The notes: a model not told the origin generated them from the sequence alone. Positions 23,413 through 34,090 are shown, counted from the first letter of the stretch. The stretch: DNA of 64,000 bases from Diploptera punctata (GCA_030220185.1 JASPKZ010001600.1:124001-188000); one strand, 5' to 3'. Program-made: numbers and translations.

Positions 23413-23585
23413 CTGCTTCCAGTAGACGTTCTCTCCTCATTTCTTTCTCCAGACGTTCCGCTTTTTCACGAGGTGTTTCTCTCTGAGGAGGTACTGGGAC
23501 AGCAACTTCTTCTTCTGCAATTCTTCGGTCCCGCTCTCGTTCTCTTTCTCTTCTGTCTACTTTTGTTCTTTGATCTGTCCTTCCA
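23413..23585 (-). CDS. CDK11/PITSLRE-like gene A, exon 5
   Basis: The exon has an acceptor (ACTAG) at its right edge and a donor (GTATAT) at its left. It enters in phase 2 and leaves in phase 1. It reads SGRTDQRTKVDRR, a run of RERERERDRR, then EEEVAVPVPPQ and EKAERLEKEMRRERLLEAG. The charged, Arg/Glu-rich, probably coiled-coil character is what one expects between the N-terminal box and the kinase domain of CDK11 proteins. Those proteins phosphorylate transcription and splicing factors in the nucleus. No stop is present, and the next exon is not found to the left within 23 kb. Confidence 0.7.
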
Positions 23586-24175
23586 CTAGTAATACACAAT
23601 ATTATTAAAATTATATTTTATGTAATGCAAAAATTTTAATTACAATAAAGCAAATATATATATAGTTAAAAATAGAGCTTAATTTGTTTTCAGAAAAAAT
23701 TATTAATACAATTTTAAAATTTGTCTAATTAACTTATCTTTTTTAAACATACATAATCCATATAAAATTATTCCAATAATGTCTCAGTTTAACAAAAGTT
23801 ACCTATAATTTGAAGGTAAAATATTTTCTGAATCTCTTAAGAAACAACTTCCTCCTAGATCTGGATTACAAGAAGAAAAACTGTGTAAATTCTATTCCTA
23901 TGGAAAAGTACTTAGTTACAATTTATGGACTGCCCAGAGATAGCAAAATACATAAATATAGTATTGGGCTTAGGGTGGGGGAAAAATAGACCTACTCATA
24001 ATTCTGTTCAATCAACAATAATACCAATACTATAATTCATTAATGAATTTTTACTATAGAAGAATTTTTATAATCAAGAAACTAAGGAAATATGTTCTAT
24101 GTAAATTATAAGTAAAGAAGAAAAACGATTATTAATAAGTTGACACAAAAATTCCCCTGAAAAATTTCTTATAGC

Positions 24176-24430
24176 AATGATGATCATCATCATCATCATC
24201 AACAATCACGGATTATGCCTATGTGGCTTGTTCCGGTCTCATAGATTCTCTTCTTCGGTCTACCAACATTCCTGCGTCCTTTTGGTTTGTATTTAAGTAT
24301 AATTTTGGGAATGCAATCATCTTCCATTCTTTGAACATGTTCTTTCCAGATTCTTTTATTCCACCAAAATTCGCTACCATACAATAGTAAGGGGACTGCC
24401 ACTACTTTATAAAATTTTAGTTTTGTTTCT
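24176..24430 (-). mobile_element. LINE C-terminal fragment, internally deleted
   Basis: Reads ETKLKFYKVVAVPLLLYGSE, then jumps to WNKRIWKEHVQRMEDDCIP and GRRNVGRPKKRIYETGTS. The AAEM...R block is missing between them. The 3' end is a GAT/ATC trinucleotide run at 24176-24202. The frame is open across the fusion, but the catalytic part is absent. Confidence 0.75.
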
Positions 24431-24469
24431 TTTCTTGTGCTTTTAAATATCCTTTTGATTATGTTTTTT

Positions 24470-25165
24470 ATTATTGATATAACATTTCTCACTGAAAGAT
24501 AAATTATATTTGAAGAGAAAAATTTTTGCCTAGACCGAGACTCGAACCCGGGACCTTCGACTTTCTGGGCCAAATACTCTACCAACTGAGCTACTGAGGC
24601 GAGTTGCGATCTAGATGCAAATTTTTCTCTTATATACGTTGTAATTCCCTCTTGCCAAATGCTTTTGAAACCATTGCTTCTATCTTTGCAAATGGCGGCT
24701 TCTTAGTTAAGAAGACATTTATTGGGAATTTTAACATTACTTAATAAAGCTAGTAAGGCTTCTAATGATGTTTTTATTATTGATTTAACATTTCTCACTG
24801 AAAGATAAAATTATATTTGAAGAGAAAAATTTTCGCCTAGACCGAATATAATTTATCTTTCAGTGAGAAATGTTAAATCAATAATAAAAACATCATTAGA
24901 AGCCTTACTAGCATTATTAAGTAATGTTAAAATTCCCAATAAATGTCTTCTTAACTAAGAAGCTGCCATTTGCAAAGATAGAAGCAATGGTTTCAAAAGC
25001 ATTTGGCAAGAGGGAATTACAACGTATATAAGAGAAAAATTTGTGTCTAGATCGCAACTTGACTCAGTAGATCAGTTGGTAGAGTATTTGGCCCGGCAAG
25101 CCAAAGGTCCCGGGTTTGAGTCTTGGTCTAGGCGAAAAAAAAATGTTCTCTTCAAATATCCTTTT
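24470..25165. repeat. Inverted tRNA-like SINE units, about 304-bp period
   Basis: One full unit (24470-24773) and a partial second unit (24774-24845) face one inverted unit (24846-25165). Each full unit has the tRNA-like block with AACTGAGCTACTGAGGCGAG and CTCGAACCCGGGACC on one strand, then CCATTTGCAAAGATAGAAGC. Period and order match the larger array at 45853-47257, but the copies are more diverged. It lies in gene A intron 4. Confidence 0.8.
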
Positions 25166-25391
25166 GATTGTTCCACATATATAATTAAATTTATTAAGTT
25201 TGTTAAATAGATCTTCATTTTTAAAATAGGAGATTTCATAACCCAGGTATTTAAAAATGGTTCACTTGTTCAATGGGTTGAATTATTTTAGCTCTTACAG
25301 TATCTAATCCCTTAATGATTTACACTTATATTTTTCATAGAGTCATTTTAAGTTTATAAACTAATGTAAATTGTTAATGAACGAAAGTTAC

Positions 25392-25652
25392 CTGTTGTTT
25401 CTGTCTGTCTCACCAATACCAGTGCGACTGTCACCCCGTCTCTTGTCCAAAAGCCTCTCTCTCAAATCTTCTAGCACACGTTCACCTCGTTCATTTGTCA
25501 TTTTGTCTTTACTTCTACCACTATCTGACATTCCTCTAGAGTCTCGATCACGTCCACTTCCACTGCTGCCTAACATATCTCTGTCACGATCTCTCTCTCG
25601 ATCTCTTTCTCGCTTGCTTTCTCTGGCCGCTGCAGCAGCTTCACGTCGCTCC
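25392..25652 (-). CDS. CDK11/PITSLRE-like gene A, exon 4
   Basis: 261 nt, phase 2 in and phase 2 out, with acceptor TGATGTAG and donor GTAACT. The protein starts RERREAAAAARESKRERDRE, continues with RDRDRD repeats, then MLGSSGSGRDRDSRGMSDSG, and an amphipathic part ERVLEDLRERLLDKRRGD. It is low-complexity, Arg/Asp/Ser-rich and likely nuclear. Together with exons 3 and 5 it forms the charged linker of a CDK11-type protein. Low complexity alone could fit other SR-rich nuclear proteins; the assignment rests on exons 1 and 2. Confidence 0.7.
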
Positions 25653-25739
25653 CTACATCAGATAAACACTCTATTTTAATTTTTTAACTTAAAAAATCAT
25701 AAAATAAAAGGTAGATAACTTATGATCAAGATAGATTTT

Positions 25740-26700
25740 TAGATTTTAGATTTATTTCATTTAGCCTGGTGGAGTTAAGGCCATGTGGCCTTCTCTTCCA
25801 CTCACCAGGGCAAACATATATTACATTAGAATATAACAATCTCAATTAACACTAATATTAAATCCTAAATAAAAATTTGATCAAAAAAAATAATATCTAT
25901 TATATTACGATCTATAATGCAACCAATTAATGTTAGTTAAAATTAAGACTAAAACTAATAATAAAATGTATACAAGCAAGATATATTAAATTGTCCCTGT
26001 CTAATGTATATAAAAAACAAAGAAAAATAATGAGATATAGAAAACTAATTTTACGATTTTACAATATTTAAAACAAAACAAATGAAAATATTTGTTATTC
26101 TTAATATTATTTTCATAAATAATTTAATTTATTAATTGTTAAAAGAATACTATCAGTGAGGTGTATAAGTTAGTTTGTTATTAAATAATTATTTAGTTTG
26201 TTTTTGAAGGATGTTATAGTTTGACAGTCTTTGACATAGGGCGGAAGGGAATTCCATGTTTTGGTAAGTGAGACCGTAAAATGAATAATATACAGTGTGA
26301 TGAGGAGGGATATAAAGGACAATGCGCTGATGGGATCGAGTGTCAAGATTATGTGTGTCAGATAATCTGATGAAGCGGCATGATAAATAATTAGGCGATG
26401 ATGTGTGAAGTATTTTATAGAGAAGGGATAGGGAATGGACAGTTCTACGATCTCTTAGACGAAGCCACGATAATTGTTCCAGGGACGGTGTAACATGGTC
26501 AAATTTGCGAATACCAGAAATAAAACGTGCGTAAAAATTATGAACACGTTGAAGTCTTTGAGTGAAAATAATATTTAAGTCTGTAAAAAGAGTGTCACAA
26601 TAATCAAAATGGGGCATTGCAAGTGTTTCTACTAACATTTTCCTAAGAGCGAATGGCAGATAATTTCTTACCCGATTTAATTAATGTATTATTGAGAAGA
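25740..26700 (-). mobile_element. LINE (CR1/Jockey-like) RT C-terminus and 3' UTR
   Basis: 149 codons (26638-26189) read LVETLAMPHFDYCDTLF, QRLQRVHNFYARFISGIRKF, DHVTPSLEQLSWLRLRDRR and HSLSLLYKILHTSSPNYL. This is the typical end of CR1/Jockey-type RTs and differs from the YGSETW family above. Upstream, RNYLPFALRK continues the frame. The 3' UTR carries GTGGAAGAGAAGGCCACATG near 25790, linking it to the tails at 19018 and 44817. Confidence 0.8.
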
Positions 26701-26889
26701 CTGTTTTGCATGAATGGTTTATTTGTGTATTCCAATTTAAGTTACCATTAGAAATAATATAGTGAATCCAAGTGATAAATGCTTGAATATTGATAGCAGC
26801 TGTAGCCCATCAATAATATATTGGTTACTGCAAGATGCATGCAATTATATTTTGCACTGTTAAAAGTGAATTGTGCGCTAAGTTCAGAG

Positions 26890-27118
26890 AACAAGTAATA
26901 TGTAAAAATTTATGGTCTACACACAAACTAGACCAACACCCATACAATTTCTATTTATGGACAATATTTAGAAATCAGGTTCATGAAACAAAAAATAACT
27001 GAGAGCTGCAATCCGTTTTATAAGTCCAGAAGAACTTGTGAGAATGACTGATAATTTTGTAAGATGTCAATAGTATTTTGCAGCATGTGATGAACATTTC
27101 AGCAATTAATGTGAGCTC
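26890..27118 (+). mobile_element. Mariner transposase C-terminal relic
   Basis: Frames give YNFYLWTIFRNQVHETKNN and then SPEELVRMTDNFVRCQ, resembling the F-x-LWG-x-LK-x-x-V block and C-terminal helices of mariner transposases. Heavily decayed. The right edge abuts the left arm of a PLE. Confidence 0.35.
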
Positions 27119-28200
27119 AATATTAATGTTGATTTGTTTTTAACAATTCTGTTTTATCGTCAGCTTTCCCAGACTGGTTTTATTTATGTTGCATTATGTT
27201 TAAATTATATTAAATTTACAGAGTACAAACATTAAATTCACCAAAGAAATAGAAGACAATAAACAAATACCTTTTTTGGATCTTAGATTGGTCAGAAACG
27301 AAGAAAAAAGAAAAATTGAATTCAAGATTCATAGGAAAGAAACTCATACGGAAAATTTTATAAAATCAACAGGGTTCAATCCAATTGGACATAAAGTAGC
27401 AGCATTTAATAGTTTAACTCATAGATTGGTAAACTTACCCTTAAACGAAGAAGATTTCAAACATGAGAAAAAACACATAATCAAAGTAGCAAGAGAAAAT
27501 GGGTTTGATGAAAAAATGGTATATAAAAGGATAGAAAAGTATAAAAAGCAAAAAATGATAAACAGAAGTAATCTTGAAAAAGAAGAACCACCTATGAAAA
27601 AATATAGGAAATTCACATATCACCCCTGGGTACATAATAAATTTCAAAATATATTTGAGAAGTTTAATATTAAATTAGCACCAAAAAATAACTACAGTTT
27701 AAATAAACCAATAAAAACCAACAAAAATGAAAAAACTGATAAAAATAAAAAGTCAGGAATATATCAAATTGAATGCATGGGTTGTGAAAAGATATATATA
27801 GGGAAAACAAAAAGAAACCTAAAAATTAGAACCAAAGAACACATAAGAAATATTAAAAATGGAGAAATTGAAAAATCTGCAGTTGCTGCTCATGTTTGGT
27901 CTGAAAAACATAATATAAATTCAGACACTAAATTATTAAAACAGTTAGAAAATACAAAAGAGCTGACTATTTGGGAAAAAATTTATATTCAGAAGAACAG
28001 AAACAGAGTTATGAATTTTGATATTCCGATGGAGGGTGACCTTGTTTGGAGGTTCTTTGGCCAACCACAGGATGGAGGTGACATCGACATCCAGGTGGTG
28101 CAACATAAATAAAACCAGTCTGGGAAAGCTGACGATAAAACAGAATTGTTTTGAAACATGCCCAAGAACAAATCAACATTAATATTGAGGTAAGATGTCC
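27119..28200 (+). mobile_element. Penelope-like element with intact GIY-YIG ORF
   Basis: 278 open codons (27276-28112). RT end: HRKETHTENFIKSTGFNPIG, KVAAFNSLTHRLVNLP. Linker: DEKMVYKRIEKYKKQ, YHPWVHNKFQNIFEKFNIKL. Endonuclease: SGIYQIECMGCEKIYIGKTK with the adjacent Cys pair typical of PLE GIY-YIG domains, then RTKEHIRN, SAVAAHVWSEKH and WEKIYIQKNRNR. The frame ends after WRFFGQPQDGGD. Upstream RT motifs are missing. Arms of about 85 bp at 27119-27201 and 28098-28188 are inverted. The insert lies in gene A intron 3, antisense to the gene. Confidence 0.9.
28129..28157 (+). ncRNA. Hammerhead-like core in PLE end
   Basis: CTGACGA (28129-28135), a hairpin of AAAAC/GTTTT, and GAAAC (28153-28157). 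The following ATGCCC does not restore the stem III/NUH pattern seen in the 3590 copy, so cleavage is unlikely here. Confidence 0.35.
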
Positions 28201-29639
28201 AGACCAAAAATAATATAATTAAAATAACCTCAAAATATAACTTCCTAAAATTAAATATTAATTAATGTGAGCTTGGTAAGTAAAAATTCTAGAACTTTTA
28301 AACACTAATAGTACTAGAGATGTGTCAATGGCTTGCAGATAACCCATTGGACTGATTTCCCATGAAATTCTGGAAACCCTTGACTTGTTTCATTATATAT
28401 TTAATTTCCATCGGAGAATTTATTATTTCAAGGTATAAGAAAGGTTTTAGTCAGAAATCAGTTTAGGGAAAGCTAAGCTTAAACACTCTGAAAACTATAG
28501 TTAGTTGTTATAGAAAGTACGTAACAATTAAATGAGTTGATTTCAGTTGTTTTGTGTTATTAAGAGTTAGTAAATAATTGGTGCATTTATTTATCTCCAC
28601 TTTTTGGTTACAGCATCATGAGAAAAGTATTTTATTAGTGATACTATTTAACAGCTAAGGTCATTAGCATCACAATTCAAATCTTGGTTTGACAGGGCAA
28701 CAAATTTTGCTCAGAGGCTGTTGGAATATGCTAGTATCTACTGAAGGAGGTGCTGAAAAAGATTGTAAAAAAAATATTTATAAATTCTCACTCTATATTA
28801 GGCAATACAGTGCGATCAGTAGCACTGGACAGCAGATGCAGGGATTTCACCATAGACTGCTTATGCACTCACGGCAAGGAATGGACAGCATAGGATCGCA
28901 ATGATACAACCACACACATTTTCGTAACTATTTTACAAATTGTCGTACTTACCAACTTTATTGAAGCAGCTGCTGGAACTGTTCACCTTCGTTGTTCATA
29001 CATTTTTGACACCTCTTTATAAAATTTGTTGTACAGATTATGGACTGTTGAACGTGATGGAATTTTTATATCCAGGAATCGTGTTTCAAAAAGTCTTCAT
29101 ACTTGGCTGGCAGACTGAGTTAACAAATATTGATCATAAATAAATACACGTTCAGTAGAAAAATTATTAGCCATTATACAGTTTACACTTATACACACCT
29201 GTTTTATAAGATACAAATTTTAAAATTGAAATAACTTATACACACGCCATTCAGTACACAAGGAAAAGCGAGCACCTTATCCACTCGAAGCACATAATCT
29301 GACTGCGACCGTGAAAGCTTGTATACTGCTGAGTTTGCGCACATTTCAAGTCCTGTGTCTGTACATGTAAGCCTTCGTCACCACACAGCACAAACCCTTC
29401 ATCTGCGGCCAATGCTATACTGATCACACTGTATTATGGACTATTGTTAAAATGTTATATTTCAGAATTAAATGTATTATGAAATTTTAAATTAGCTGGT
29501 ATATACAATTCATTAGAACACCATACACTTCCAATCAAATATCTCAAAGTCATAAATATTTGACTGCCTCTGTGATGAAATGTGTCTGAATGGAATCCAA
29601 GAGATTTAAGGTTCAATACCTGCAGGGATCAGGTATGAA

Positions 29640-30054
29640 TCCACTCAGTCACATGAGAACAAATTACAAAGCTAAATCATTTTTTATGAGACATTTTTTC
29701 CAGAACCAGGATTTGAAGCCAAGACCTCAAGTTTTATGCAATGACACACTAACCTCTGCTACCCAGGCATTACTATTCAGATGCAAACTTTTCTCTCATT
29801 CTCATATAATTCCATTTCCCACAGTGATGAATAATGCAACTGGGTTGTTTCTACATCAAGAAGACTTTTAAGCTGTAAAGCTATTATTACAATGTTAATG
29901 TAAATTTACATTCAGGCTGATTGTCTAAATAATGTTTTTGAGGAGAAAAATTTTCTGAACTAGGATTGAACTCAAGACCTACAGTGTGTACACTACCACA
30001 CTAACCAATTGTGCTACCCAAGTAACTCTATTCAGACACAAAATGTACAAATTT
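29640..30054 (-). repeat. Two tRNA-like SINE remnants
   Basis: Read in reverse, two blocks resemble the array family. Each has a B-box-like GGTCTTGAG/TTCAA segment and an A-box-like block (ATTGTGCTACCCAAG region), bordered by TTTTTCTC-type flanks. Both are diverged. The right one contains the target of the LINE insertion at 30070. Confidence 0.5.
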
Positions 30055-30069
30055 ACTTATTAACATTTT

Positions 30070-30440
30070 TAAGAAATTAAGAAAGTATTCCAAATGGAAA
30101 ACATGAAAAGAAAACATTGCAACAGCCAGAGGGAAATCATGGGAAAAAAATTGATGAGCTATACACAGAAATAAAATATAAAGGCCACAAGGAAGCAGTA
30201 GCAAAATTTAGACTGATGTCAGGACACGACTGCCTGGCTCACCATCTCCACAGAATAAACGTTTTCCAATCCGACAGATGTGTCATATGCAAAGACCTGG
30301 ACCTGATCATGGACAAACACCACCTTCTAGTCTGTCCAGCTTTAAAGCCAACTGCACAACACTCTAAGGACCTTGTTCGCTTGTACTGGCAAGCCAGAGA
30401 GAAAATGACAAGCATCAAATCTCGCCATTAGAAAACAACA
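30070..30440 (+). mobile_element. 5'-truncated LINE tail with 15-bp TSD
   Basis: 104 open codons (30117-30431): KIDELYTEIKYKGHKEAVAK, FRLMSGHDCLAHHLHRI, CVICKDLDLIMDKHHLLVCP and KDLVRLYWQAREKM. The C-x2-C...H...C arrangement suggests a zinc-binding end. Flanked by ACTTATTAACATTTT at 30055-30069 and 30441-30455. Longer and better preserved than the copy at 4229-4472. Both end in CATTAGAAAACAA. Confidence 0.75.
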
Positions 30441-30619
30441 ACTTATTAACATTTTAATAATAGCTTAAATGCTTAAAAAAGTAGTGTTAATAATCCCTTC
30501 ATAATATCTTCTTGATATAGAAGCAACACAATTGCATTATGAATGATGGTTCACCACTGAAGCGAAGCTGGATTATACAAAAATGAGAGAGAAAAAGTCT
30601 GTGTCTGTAAAAGGAATAT

Positions 30620-31030
30620 CTGGATAGCACAAATAGTTAGTGCACCAGTGCTTAAAACTGGAGGACTTAAGTTTTAAAATCTAGTTCAGATAAAAATTCT
30701 CTCTTCAAAAAATTATTTAATGAATTTATTTTATAATTAAATTAACCCTATAATGTCCCTTGTTACATGTGTAAGATCAAGAATTTATCACATTATTTCC
30801 ACAATAAATATCAATATTTACCGCGAATGCCTGATTTACAGTTATGTAGCAACATTAGGAATGCATTTCATTTCGCTACAACTAGGCCTACACATTGTGT
30901 TTCAAGCCGTAACAAGAGTAACTTCAGGTTTTAACCATTAAGGGTTAAGTAGATGGAAGAGCATTGACATAGAAAGTCAAAGGTCCTGGGTTCAAACCCC
31001 AGTCTAGGCGTATATTTTTCTTTTCAAATA
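30620..31030 (+). repeat. tRNA-like SINE remnants
   Basis: Two blocks are seen: 30630-30715 (decayed) and 30950-31030. The second reads GGTCCTGGGTTCAAACCCCA followed by GTCTAGGCG and TTTTTCTTTTCAAATAT, matching the right half of the 302-bp units elsewhere. Confidence 0.55.
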
Positions 31031-31138
31031 TAGTTTAAGGTTATTAAATCTTTTCTTTGGAATTAAATTTTAAGCATGTCTACTGCATACATCAAGATTT
31101 TTTAAAATACATTACGAAACTCCATTGAGGTCACTGTG

Positions 31139-31250
31139 TTAAAGTTTTAAGAAATGTAAAACAGTACCTGATATCTCAGTCGTCCTCAATAATGACTATT
31201 GAGGACAACTGAGATATCAGGTACTGTTTTACATTTCTTAAAACTTTAAT
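31139..31250. repeat. Near-perfect 112-bp palindrome
   Basis: 53-bp arms starting TTAAAGTTTTAAGAAATGTA meet at about 31193, with about 5 unpaired central bases and one visible mismatch. The arms end in GTCCTCAATA, related to the GTTGAGGACGACGG motif at the ends of the second PLE family (32690, 32780, 40950). It would fold into a long hairpin. Confidence 0.8.
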
Positions 31251-31271
31251 ATTGTATACATATTTAAAAGT

Positions 31272-31338
31272 CAGTGGTTCACTCAACTCAGATCGTTGTG
31301 GAAGGGGTTCGCGAGTTGAAAAAGGTTGGGAACCGCAG
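31272..31338. mobile_element. hAT-type MITE remnant
   Basis: CAGTGGTTC at the left and GGTTGGGAACCGCAG at the right are imperfect terminal inverted repeats of the CAGTGGTTCTCAACC class. The internal GGGTTCGCGAGTTGAAAAAG is also typical of these MITEs. No clear 8-bp target duplication. Confidence 0.45.
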
Positions 31339-32031
31339 CCATATACAGTCCAAAATGAGAAAAAAAAAAAGAAGAAAAGATTTCTTAAACGTTTGCTCGA
31401 AAGTTATGTTTAACGAAGCTGTCTTACTAGTTGACTCCAAGTTATAACATCAAATACAATACCTATTACAAACAAAATCAGTGAAACCAGAAAAATAATA
31501 AAAATATTAGAAAACCTACAGAATTCAATACATTTTCAATGGTTATCATCACAATCAGTATAAAAGGGAGTGATATTACTGATGAATTAACAACAACAAA
31601 AATCACCAACAAAACTAAACTATGAATGCACACACATTAGGTATCAAAATTAAAACTAAATCAGAAGCAGAAATACTCCATACAATCAATCAACAATCAC
31701 AAAGAAAAAAATAGGCAGGAATTGATAAACTTTGGAAAAGTAGCTCAAAACTAAGAAAAAAGCTGTCACTGCCTTCAAATTAAACATTAGTGACGACTAA
31801 CTTGCAGCATAACTCTGCAAGATTAAAATCTACAATTTACTATGTTCATCTATGCAAAAAGACGTATTTACTTACACAAAACTGAACAAGTAAGCACAAC
31901 AGAATAAAAATTTGTCTCTACTCCACTGGGAAGCAAGGAACAAAATGGGTTAAATGATCTCACATGCTACCATTAGAAAACATTTGCTCAAAATATCTTG
32001 AACACTGGGGAGAATAATATTAATTTTTTAC

Positions 32032-32132
32032 CTATGATGTCTTTTCTCACGCATTCTTTCTTCTCTATGTTCTCTATGCTCTCTGGCTCGATGATGACTC
32101 TTCCTATGTGATGATTCAGGTTTTCCATGGAC
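32032..32132 (-). CDS. CDK11/PITSLRE-like gene A, exon 3
   Basis: 101 nt, phase 0 in and phase 2 out, with acceptor TTTTTTTAG and donor GTAAAA. It encodes VHGKPESSHRKSHHRAREHR and then EHREERMREKRHH. The His/Arg/Lys-rich composition directly after the KPPQ exon matches the basic stretch that follows the equivalent box in CDK11, which serves as nuclear targeting signal in that family. Too short to identify alone; frame and splice phases tie it to exons 2 and 4. Confidence 0.7.
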
Positions 32133-32182
32133 CTAAAAAAATTCAAAACAGGGTAGAGATACATTACATAGCACAAATCCAG

Positions 32183-32371
32183 GTATTATTGCCTCACTAT
32201 GATAGTTGTCCAGCGACTCGCTTTGTTTCCTCGCAACTGTTATATAGAATTAAATACAAAGATGCCAATTACTGCCACTATAATAATTCTGCATGTTAAT
32301 CATTGTCAAGCATTGTCGCGCGATATCCGCTTTTATATAAACGGACAACCATCATAGTGAAGCGATAATAC
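32183..32371. mobile_element. MITE with 29-bp terminal inverted repeats
   Basis: GTATTATTGCCTCACTATGA...GTTGTCC at the left is mirrored by GGACAACCATCATAGTGAAG...AATAC at the right, with few mismatches. The length is 189 bp with no coding. The parent transposon was not identified. It lies about 50 bp upstream of exon 3 in gene A orientation. Confidence 0.7.
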
Positions 32372-32644
32372 TAGTACTGTAAAAAAATAAATTTAACATA
32401 GAAATAATATTAATAAAAACTTCTTTATACACCAAGATATCAACATATTTAATTTTCTATTCCTAATTCTGCAAACAAATTATTTTCATAGTAGATAACA
32501 ATTTGTTTTTAAACCAGCATCTATTAAATTAAATGTTGCTGTGTAGACTTTAATTCTACTGATGAATTAAGATCAATGTTTGCCAGCTGCCATTATACAA
32601 ATTAATTTAGTATTTGATAAGTAAATAGGAAATAACATGAAATT

Positions 32645-32870
32645 ATAAAATAAGTTAAAATACCTTCTTAGATAAAATCCGTCGTCCTCAACTTTTAAAA
32701 TATGCAACTGAACTGCTGAAGATGGGACGGATGTCCTGAAAGGCCTACAGGCATAAAGATTACATATTTTAAAAGTTGAGGACGACGGATTTTACCTAAG
32801 AAGGTATTTTAACTTATTTTATTTTATGACTCTCCACCTCAACGGTTTTAACAATGAATTTTATTAGTAT
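32645..32870. repeat. PLE-end foldback, second family
   Basis: AAGTTAAAATACCTTCTTAG with GTCGTCCTCAACTTTTAAAA on the left is repeated inverted at 32765-32820. Between them lies CTGAAGA, a GGGAC/GTCC hairpin and GAAAG, which is hammerhead-like but imperfect. The right edge CACCTCAACGG...TTTTAT(T/C)AGTATT is shared with 41008-41048. Confidence 0.65.
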
Positions 32871-32929
32871 TAACATGAAATTACTCTGTAATAAAACACT
32901 GAAGTGTTCCCTATCTAATTATTCAACCA

Positions 32930-33870
32930 AATCTCTGAACAAAACTTTCAAAAAACACATATAGATAACTACATAAAAGCTTTAGGTTTCAATCACATAG
33001 CTCACAAAGAAGCAATTTTCAATAGTTTGACACATAGATTAGTGAACATACCGATGAACAAAGAAAATTATGAAAAAGAAAAAGAACACATAATCAACGT
33101 AGCCACGAAAAATGGTTTTGCAATAAAAATGATACTCAAAAAAATAAAAAGTTCAAAAGACAAAAATTTATTGATCAAAGCACTCTTCTAAAAGTAAAAG
33201 AAGATAATGTAAAATTTAGAAAATTCACATATCATCCATTAGAACACCACAAGTTTCAAAAAATTTTTAAAGATTTCAACATAAGGTTAGCACCCAAAAA
33301 TGATTACAGCATCAGTAGACTGATTAGACCTAATAAGAATGAGAAAATTAAAGAAGAAAACAAATCAGGGATTTATCAAATTAAATGTGAAGAATGTGAG
33401 AAATTCTACATAGGAAAAACTAAGAGAAATTTGCAAACTAGAGTGAAAGAACATCTCAGGAATGTCAAGAAAGGGGAAGTAGAAAAATCTGCAGTGGCTG
33501 CCCATGCATGGTCTGAAAAACATCTTATCGAGAAAGAAGCAAAATTATTAAAACAAATAGAAAAACCAAAAGAACTTACTGTTTGGGAAAAGATCTACAT
33601 TCAAAAGAGCGAAAAGAAGAAATTAATGAACTTTGAAATTCCCGGTGAGAATGACCTGGTTTCAAGGTTTTTCAGTCAGCCAATGGAAGGAGAGAAGGAC
33701 AGCTCTTCAAGACGACAGAACAACGGTCGTGACAATACTGAGGATGGAACAGAAATTATGTTCCGAAACTAGTTTATAATCAAATAAGAAGAACAATATG
33801 AGGTGAGTGATAAAAAATATTCTACCTTAATGAATATACCTCATAGTGAGAATTCCTAAAATAAGTAAAA
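32930..33870 (+). mobile_element. Penelope-like element, frameshifted
   Basis: The RT end is readable across frames (NYIKALGFNHIAHKEAIFN, SLTHRLVNIPMNKENYEKE), followed by a complete GIY-YIG block (SGIYQIKCEECEKFYIGKTK, SAVAAHAWSEKH, WEKIYIQKSEKKK) and FEIPGENDLVSRFFSQPMEG. 33431-33772 is open for 113 codons; indels near 33150-33200 break the upstream part. GAGGTGAG and AATATACCTCATAGTGAGAA mark the 3' end. It is a diverged relative of the 27119 copy. Confidence 0.85.
33730..33782 (+). ncRNA. Hammerhead ribozyme candidate at PLE end
   Basis: CTGAGGA (33738-33744), stem II GGAAC/GTTCC around AGAAATTAT, GAAAC (33765-33769), TA, and GTT (33772-33774). TGACAATA (33730-33737) and TATAATCA (33775-33782) pair as stem I with two internal mismatches. 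All invariant core bases are kept. The 2-nt stem III loop suggests it would work best as a dimer. Confidence 0.55.
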
Positions 33871-33930
33871 CTTTCAAAGTTTTTGTTTCCACTCTGTATG
33901 TGCATGTGTGCATATATATATAGAACTTAC

Positions 33931-34090
33931 ATGTTCCCGCCGACCAGAATCTCTCTCAGAATGCTTTTCACGTTTGTTATTACTACTTCGGGATGAACTA
34001 GATTTATGATGGTGAACAACTGAAGCTTGAGGAGGTTTAATATCTAATGAATCAGCTGTATCATCTGCATCTTCCTCTTCTTCTGACATA
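33931..34090 (-). CDS. CDK11/PITSLRE-like gene A, exon 2
   Basis: 160 nt, phase 2 in and phase 0 out, with acceptor TTTTCTTACAG and donor GTAAGT. It encodes SMSEEEEDADDTADSLDIKP, then PQASVVHHHKSSSSRSS and NNKREKHSERDSGRREH. An acidic stretch running into a D-S-L-x-I-K-P-P-Q box and then basic sequence is the hallmark seen in the N-terminal region of CDK11 kinases. Gene B exon 2 (55593-55737) has the parallel YLYIRPPQAS box at the same place. This is the most diagnostic exon. Confidence 0.75.

Larger units (their letters stand above)
23586..25391 (-). other. Gene A intron 4
   Basis: A 1,806 bp intron between donor GTAACT (25391 side) and acceptor ACTAG. It contains a LINE fragment and an inverted SINE pair, listed separately. 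The remaining sequence (23600-24170) is A+T-rich with nothing recognised. Confidence 0.6.
25653..32031 (-). other. Gene A intron 3
   Basis: A 6,379 bp intron, mostly mobile elements: a LINE, a mariner fragment, a PLE, SINEs, a LINE tail, a palindrome and a hAT MITE. 28210-29580 has no identified gene; an unrecognised low-copy repeat may lie at 28785-29460. Confidence 0.6.
32133..33930 (-). other. Gene A intron 2
   Basis: A 1,798 bp intron with donor GTAAGT and acceptor TTTTTAG. It is filled by a MITE, a PLE-end foldback and a PLE, listed separately. Confidence 0.65.
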
